64,000 nucleotides of DNA from Alnus glutinosa (taxonomy: Eukaryota; Streptophyta; Magnoliopsida; Fagales; Betulaceae). The DNA lies in NCBI RefSeq assembly GCF_958979055.1, contig NC_084887.1:38753120-38817119 (forward strand), read 5' to 3'. Made by a program: the position numbers and the translations under genes. How positions within the stretch are numbered: the stretch's first letter is position 1; every line of letters starts with the position of its first letter. The notes under the pieces are model-generated. The model saw only the letters and a list, made by a program, of their open reading frames with translations, ran no database searches and was not told where the DNA came from. Of the stretch, positions 61,051-64,000 are shown piece by piece.

Positions 61051-63500
61051 GTGTTGTGTTCTTATTCTTCTTTAATACTTGTCTAAAATAGCTTTTCTCA
61101 TTAATTTTTTATTTAGATTTACTAATTGCAAGTAAACTTGATAATTTACCGCATGCATGCAACTGTCTTGCGTAATGTTAGTGCATCATGCTCATCACCG
61201 TGTCTCGAGTATTGATTTACACTTAATTACTATTAATTCACGTTTCTACAAGAATAACTAATTTAACCTCTTTGAACTACAGGGAAAATCTAATTAAGTA
61301 CTCATCGCAGCCAAGTACGGAATTTTATGGTCAGTCAGGCCAGTGTGAACCGCAATTCTTTTTGGATAAAATACTCCAGCTTTGATTGGATTTGAATTTG
61401 AGCAAAAATATAGACTTTCTTCATTTTTTTATTTTTTTTTTTTAAATTACACTTCAATATGTACGAAGGATTTCATTAAAAATAAAAAATAATAACGACT
61501 CCGTCCTCGTTATTTTTGATAAAAGCTACAACGGATGCTTTTTTTAGAATAGAAAACTAAAGTGTATTGTGTATAGGGAATAGAAGTTACAGGGAAGGGC
61601 GAAACCAATGGGACCAGGGGGCTATGGAACTATGACCTCGTTTTGAGTTTTTATTTTTATTTTTGAAATATTTATATATAATTAAAAAAAAAAATTGCCT
61701 AAAACTTAAGCTTCATTCCTATTAAAAGTAGACTTAACTCCTCGTTCATACTTTGTTCTCATGAGAAATTATAGTTCCTTCTCTAAGTATAGGTACAAGC
61801 AATTAGGAGCAGAAAAAAGGTTATTAAAATTTTATGAACCAATCATTTTAGATTATTTTGGCAATCTCATCATTATCCTCTATATGAACCTCTATATGAA
61901 TCAATGATGAATTGGACTAAAGGGTATGGCTACAAGGGAGATGTGAGTAGTTTTTAAAATATGACCACAACCCGCATATTTTTAATAAGAGTAATGCCTA
62001 TATTTTTATTTTACAATATTAACGTAACTGTTCCAACTAGTCATTTGATTAGTCTTTATTGAAAAAAAAAAAAAAAACACACACACACACATTTAAGGAA
62101 TGATTAAGACCTCTGCCTAAACATTGTAGGATAAAAATGTAATATATGATATTACTCCTCTAATAGAACTCAAAAGAATTTGAGATATTTAACCATGTTT
62201 CTTTTAGGTGGGATTGATGGGGAAATTCGTAGAAAGCATTTTGTCACTAGGTGCTTCTAGGATACCCAAGTTTAACATGGCTTGGCCTAATAGGATCCTA
62301 TCGATTTTACTAGAAATAGAGAAAATTTATTTAAAAATTAAGATTTTATTTTATTACATTTAATAGTGTACTTGATATTACATCATTTAAATTTTAAATG
62401 ACGTGACAATATATGCATTATTACATAAGTGAAATTTAATCTAGATCATAAGATGGATAATCTTCATTTTCACTTGAAATTGAGAGGATTCTGAATAGAA
62501 TGCAAGGGGTAATAATGAGTGTACTTTATCCTCTCAATTTCAAGTGAAATGGAGATGAGGCATTTTATAGTTAAAATTTAACGTTATTGCATCTAACAGT
62601 GTAAATAATATGTTTTTGAATGATGTGCCAACATATTTATCATGTGGTATTATTATATCGTTAGATATAACAACGTTAAATCCTGACTATAGAATGACTC
62701 ATCTTCACTTTATTTAAAATAGAGAGAATCCTATTTCTTGATATTTATGGCTTATCCAAAAAGAATAAGGATCTTTTCTATTTCATTTGAAATTGATAAT
62801 ATATATTTTATAGTCAATATTTAAAGTTGATTTATCCAACAAAATACATGATACCAAATTATTTAAATTAAAGAAGAAGAAGAAAAAAAAAGGTGTCAAA
62901 ATAATTTGAGACGGAGAGAATCCTTTTCCACCCCAAAACACCTCAATTGACGCGTGGAGATGATTATGAGTATATATTGAAGATGGTTTGATTGATACAT
63001 ATAAACTACCTTAGCTTCTCATAAGTTTAATGGCTTAAAAAACCTCGTAATTTCTGTATTGTCGGAAGGCCTATTAAGAGTCAAATGGATGGAGATCCGA
63101 TGCAAAACTATGCAATACCTTTTATTTGACATAAATAATGCAAATTGTGATAACAAATAAAAAAAAATTGGTGACTATTTGGGGCCGAACCACCACCCAA
63201 AAAAGGGTAGTTTGGATGCTCTTGGTCCTTCAAGTGTTTGGGGTAGCTTGATCGCCCATTTTGCCAGGTTTGGAGATGATCGAAGTTTGAGTCTCCCAAA
63301 AGGCTTATGGATTGTTCGGGTATCCCTTCTGACCAAATATAAATATGGGATAAGTAAATGACCCCATGACCTGTAAGGTAACCAATCAGTAACCGCAAAA
63401 GCTTTTTTTTTTTTTTTTTGTGTTTTTAGGTCATCCGGTGCATAGTCGAAACTCAATCCAAGTCAAATAGCCCAATTCACATTATTTTGGAAATGTTTAC

Positions 63501-63814
63501 ATAATGCACTTTTTTTGGGCTTGAAAAAAGAAAAAGAAAAAAGAAAAAAGACCTTCATTATCATTTATTTTCATGTCCTGCTCAAAAGTTTCAGGATGTT
63601 TCATAACCTCGAAACATATATTGAGTAACGAGTTATTAAACAGGGCCAGTCTTAATATAAAACTGACACTAGACCCCAACTCGGTACGAGGCCCAGTAGT
63701 TCTAGTTATACTTGGTCTTCTACACCGCCCTGTCCGAAACAAAATTCTCCGTCTCTTCCCGGAACCCCCAACAACCTCCACAATTCCCAATCGTATCCCC
63801 CAACCCAACCAACG
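63501..63814 (+). promoter_or_regulatory. Promoter and leader of the TRAP-beta gene
   Basis: C-rich leader (CCCGGAACCCCCAACAACC...) just upstream of the ATG at 63815. No clear TATA box is seen; housekeeping genes of plants often lack one. Inferred from position. Confidence 0.4.
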
Positions 63815-63990
63815 ATGGCTCGGCCAGCTCTGATCTTGGGTGTGGTGGCTCTGTTGCTGGTCTCGTGCGCGCTGGGCAGCTCAGTCGACATGCCCTTCAT
63901 CTTGGCTAACAAGAAGGCCTCGCTCACAAGGCTCAAGTCCGGTGCCGAACGCGTCTCCGTCTCCATCGACATCTACAACCAAGGATCCTC
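63815..63990 (+). CDS. SSR2: Translocon-associated protein subunit beta (TRAP-beta), first exon, partial
   Basis: ATG at 63815 opens a frame with a signal peptide (ALILGVVALLLVSCALGS, residues 5-22). It is followed by DMPFILANKKASLTRLKSGAERVSVSIDIYNQGSS, the conserved start of TRAP-beta. The exon most likely ends at 63990 (codon split after two bases) with donor GTACGT; the rest lies outside the window. TRAP-beta is a single-pass ER membrane subunit of the translocon-associated complex that helps protein import at Sec61. The start fits the family because the signal peptide follows at once. Confidence 0.9.
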
Positions 63991-64000
63991 GTACGTTTAT

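Larger units (their letters stand above)
58270..63500. other. Intergenic region with transposon remnants and simple repeats
   Basis: Contains a direct repeat (ATACC.TACAATATCAATAT...TATTCTTCTA at 58927-58983 and again at 60446-60476), CTT/TTC-rich tracts at 59030-59450, (CT)n(TA)n at 59600-59670, a MITE-like block at 60738-61050, and inverted blocks around 62440-62720 (CCTCTCAATTTCAAGTGAAA). Frames in 59635-60280 are pyrimidine-tract artefacts. The frame 58035-58280 (ending LFVDDFNLDELPINVDKEVN) has no recognised domain. Confidence 0.55.

Overview
This window is nuclear DNA from a dicot plant. It is AT-rich, the genes have many introns with GT-AG borders, long (TA)n, (CT)n and poly-A/T tracts are frequent, and the protein families are plant ones (phytyl ester synthase, CASP-like, EAR-motif C2H2 zinc finger, miR169). 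A woody species, possibly in Fagales, is my guess from the style of the repeats. It is not proven.

Layout: (1) 1-169, last coding exon of an unidentified protein. (2) 6082-11361 (+), five-exon gene for a 759-residue Atos/FAM214-type protein, with an AT-rich, transposon-bearing flank upstream. (3) 16048-16482 (+), intronless C2H2 zinc finger with a C-terminal EAR motif (KNUCKLES-like). (4) 21603-35360 (-), 14-exon, 702-residue phytyl ester synthase-like acyltransferase whose introns hold LINE fragments, a TRIM retrotransposon and tandem repeats. (5) 36092-39125, solo LTR with a TTATT target duplication, hit later by a 0.96-kb poly-A retroposon and a small hAT element. (6) 42330-43677, 5'-truncated LINE with zf-RVT and RNase H regions. 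(7) 44988-46829 (+), CASP-like membrane protein, convergent with (8) 47218-50215 (-), 419-residue BRO1-like protein with an N-terminal MGC acylation motif. (9) 52790-57990, two head-to-head arrays of miR169 hairpins (three intact plus a remnant on -, four on +), each array with its own TATA box. (10) 58270-63500, transposon remnants and low-complexity sequence. (11) 63815-end (+), first exon of translocon-associated protein subunit beta.

The protein genes are unrelated housekeeping or regulatory loci and form no pathway together. The most notable part is the divergent MIR169 locus: its arms are a large inverted duplication that includes the promoters, and the hairpins show recombination and drift in the mature sequence. 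All exon models are read by eye from reading frame and splice signals; every model keeps phase from start to stop, but no transcript was available.
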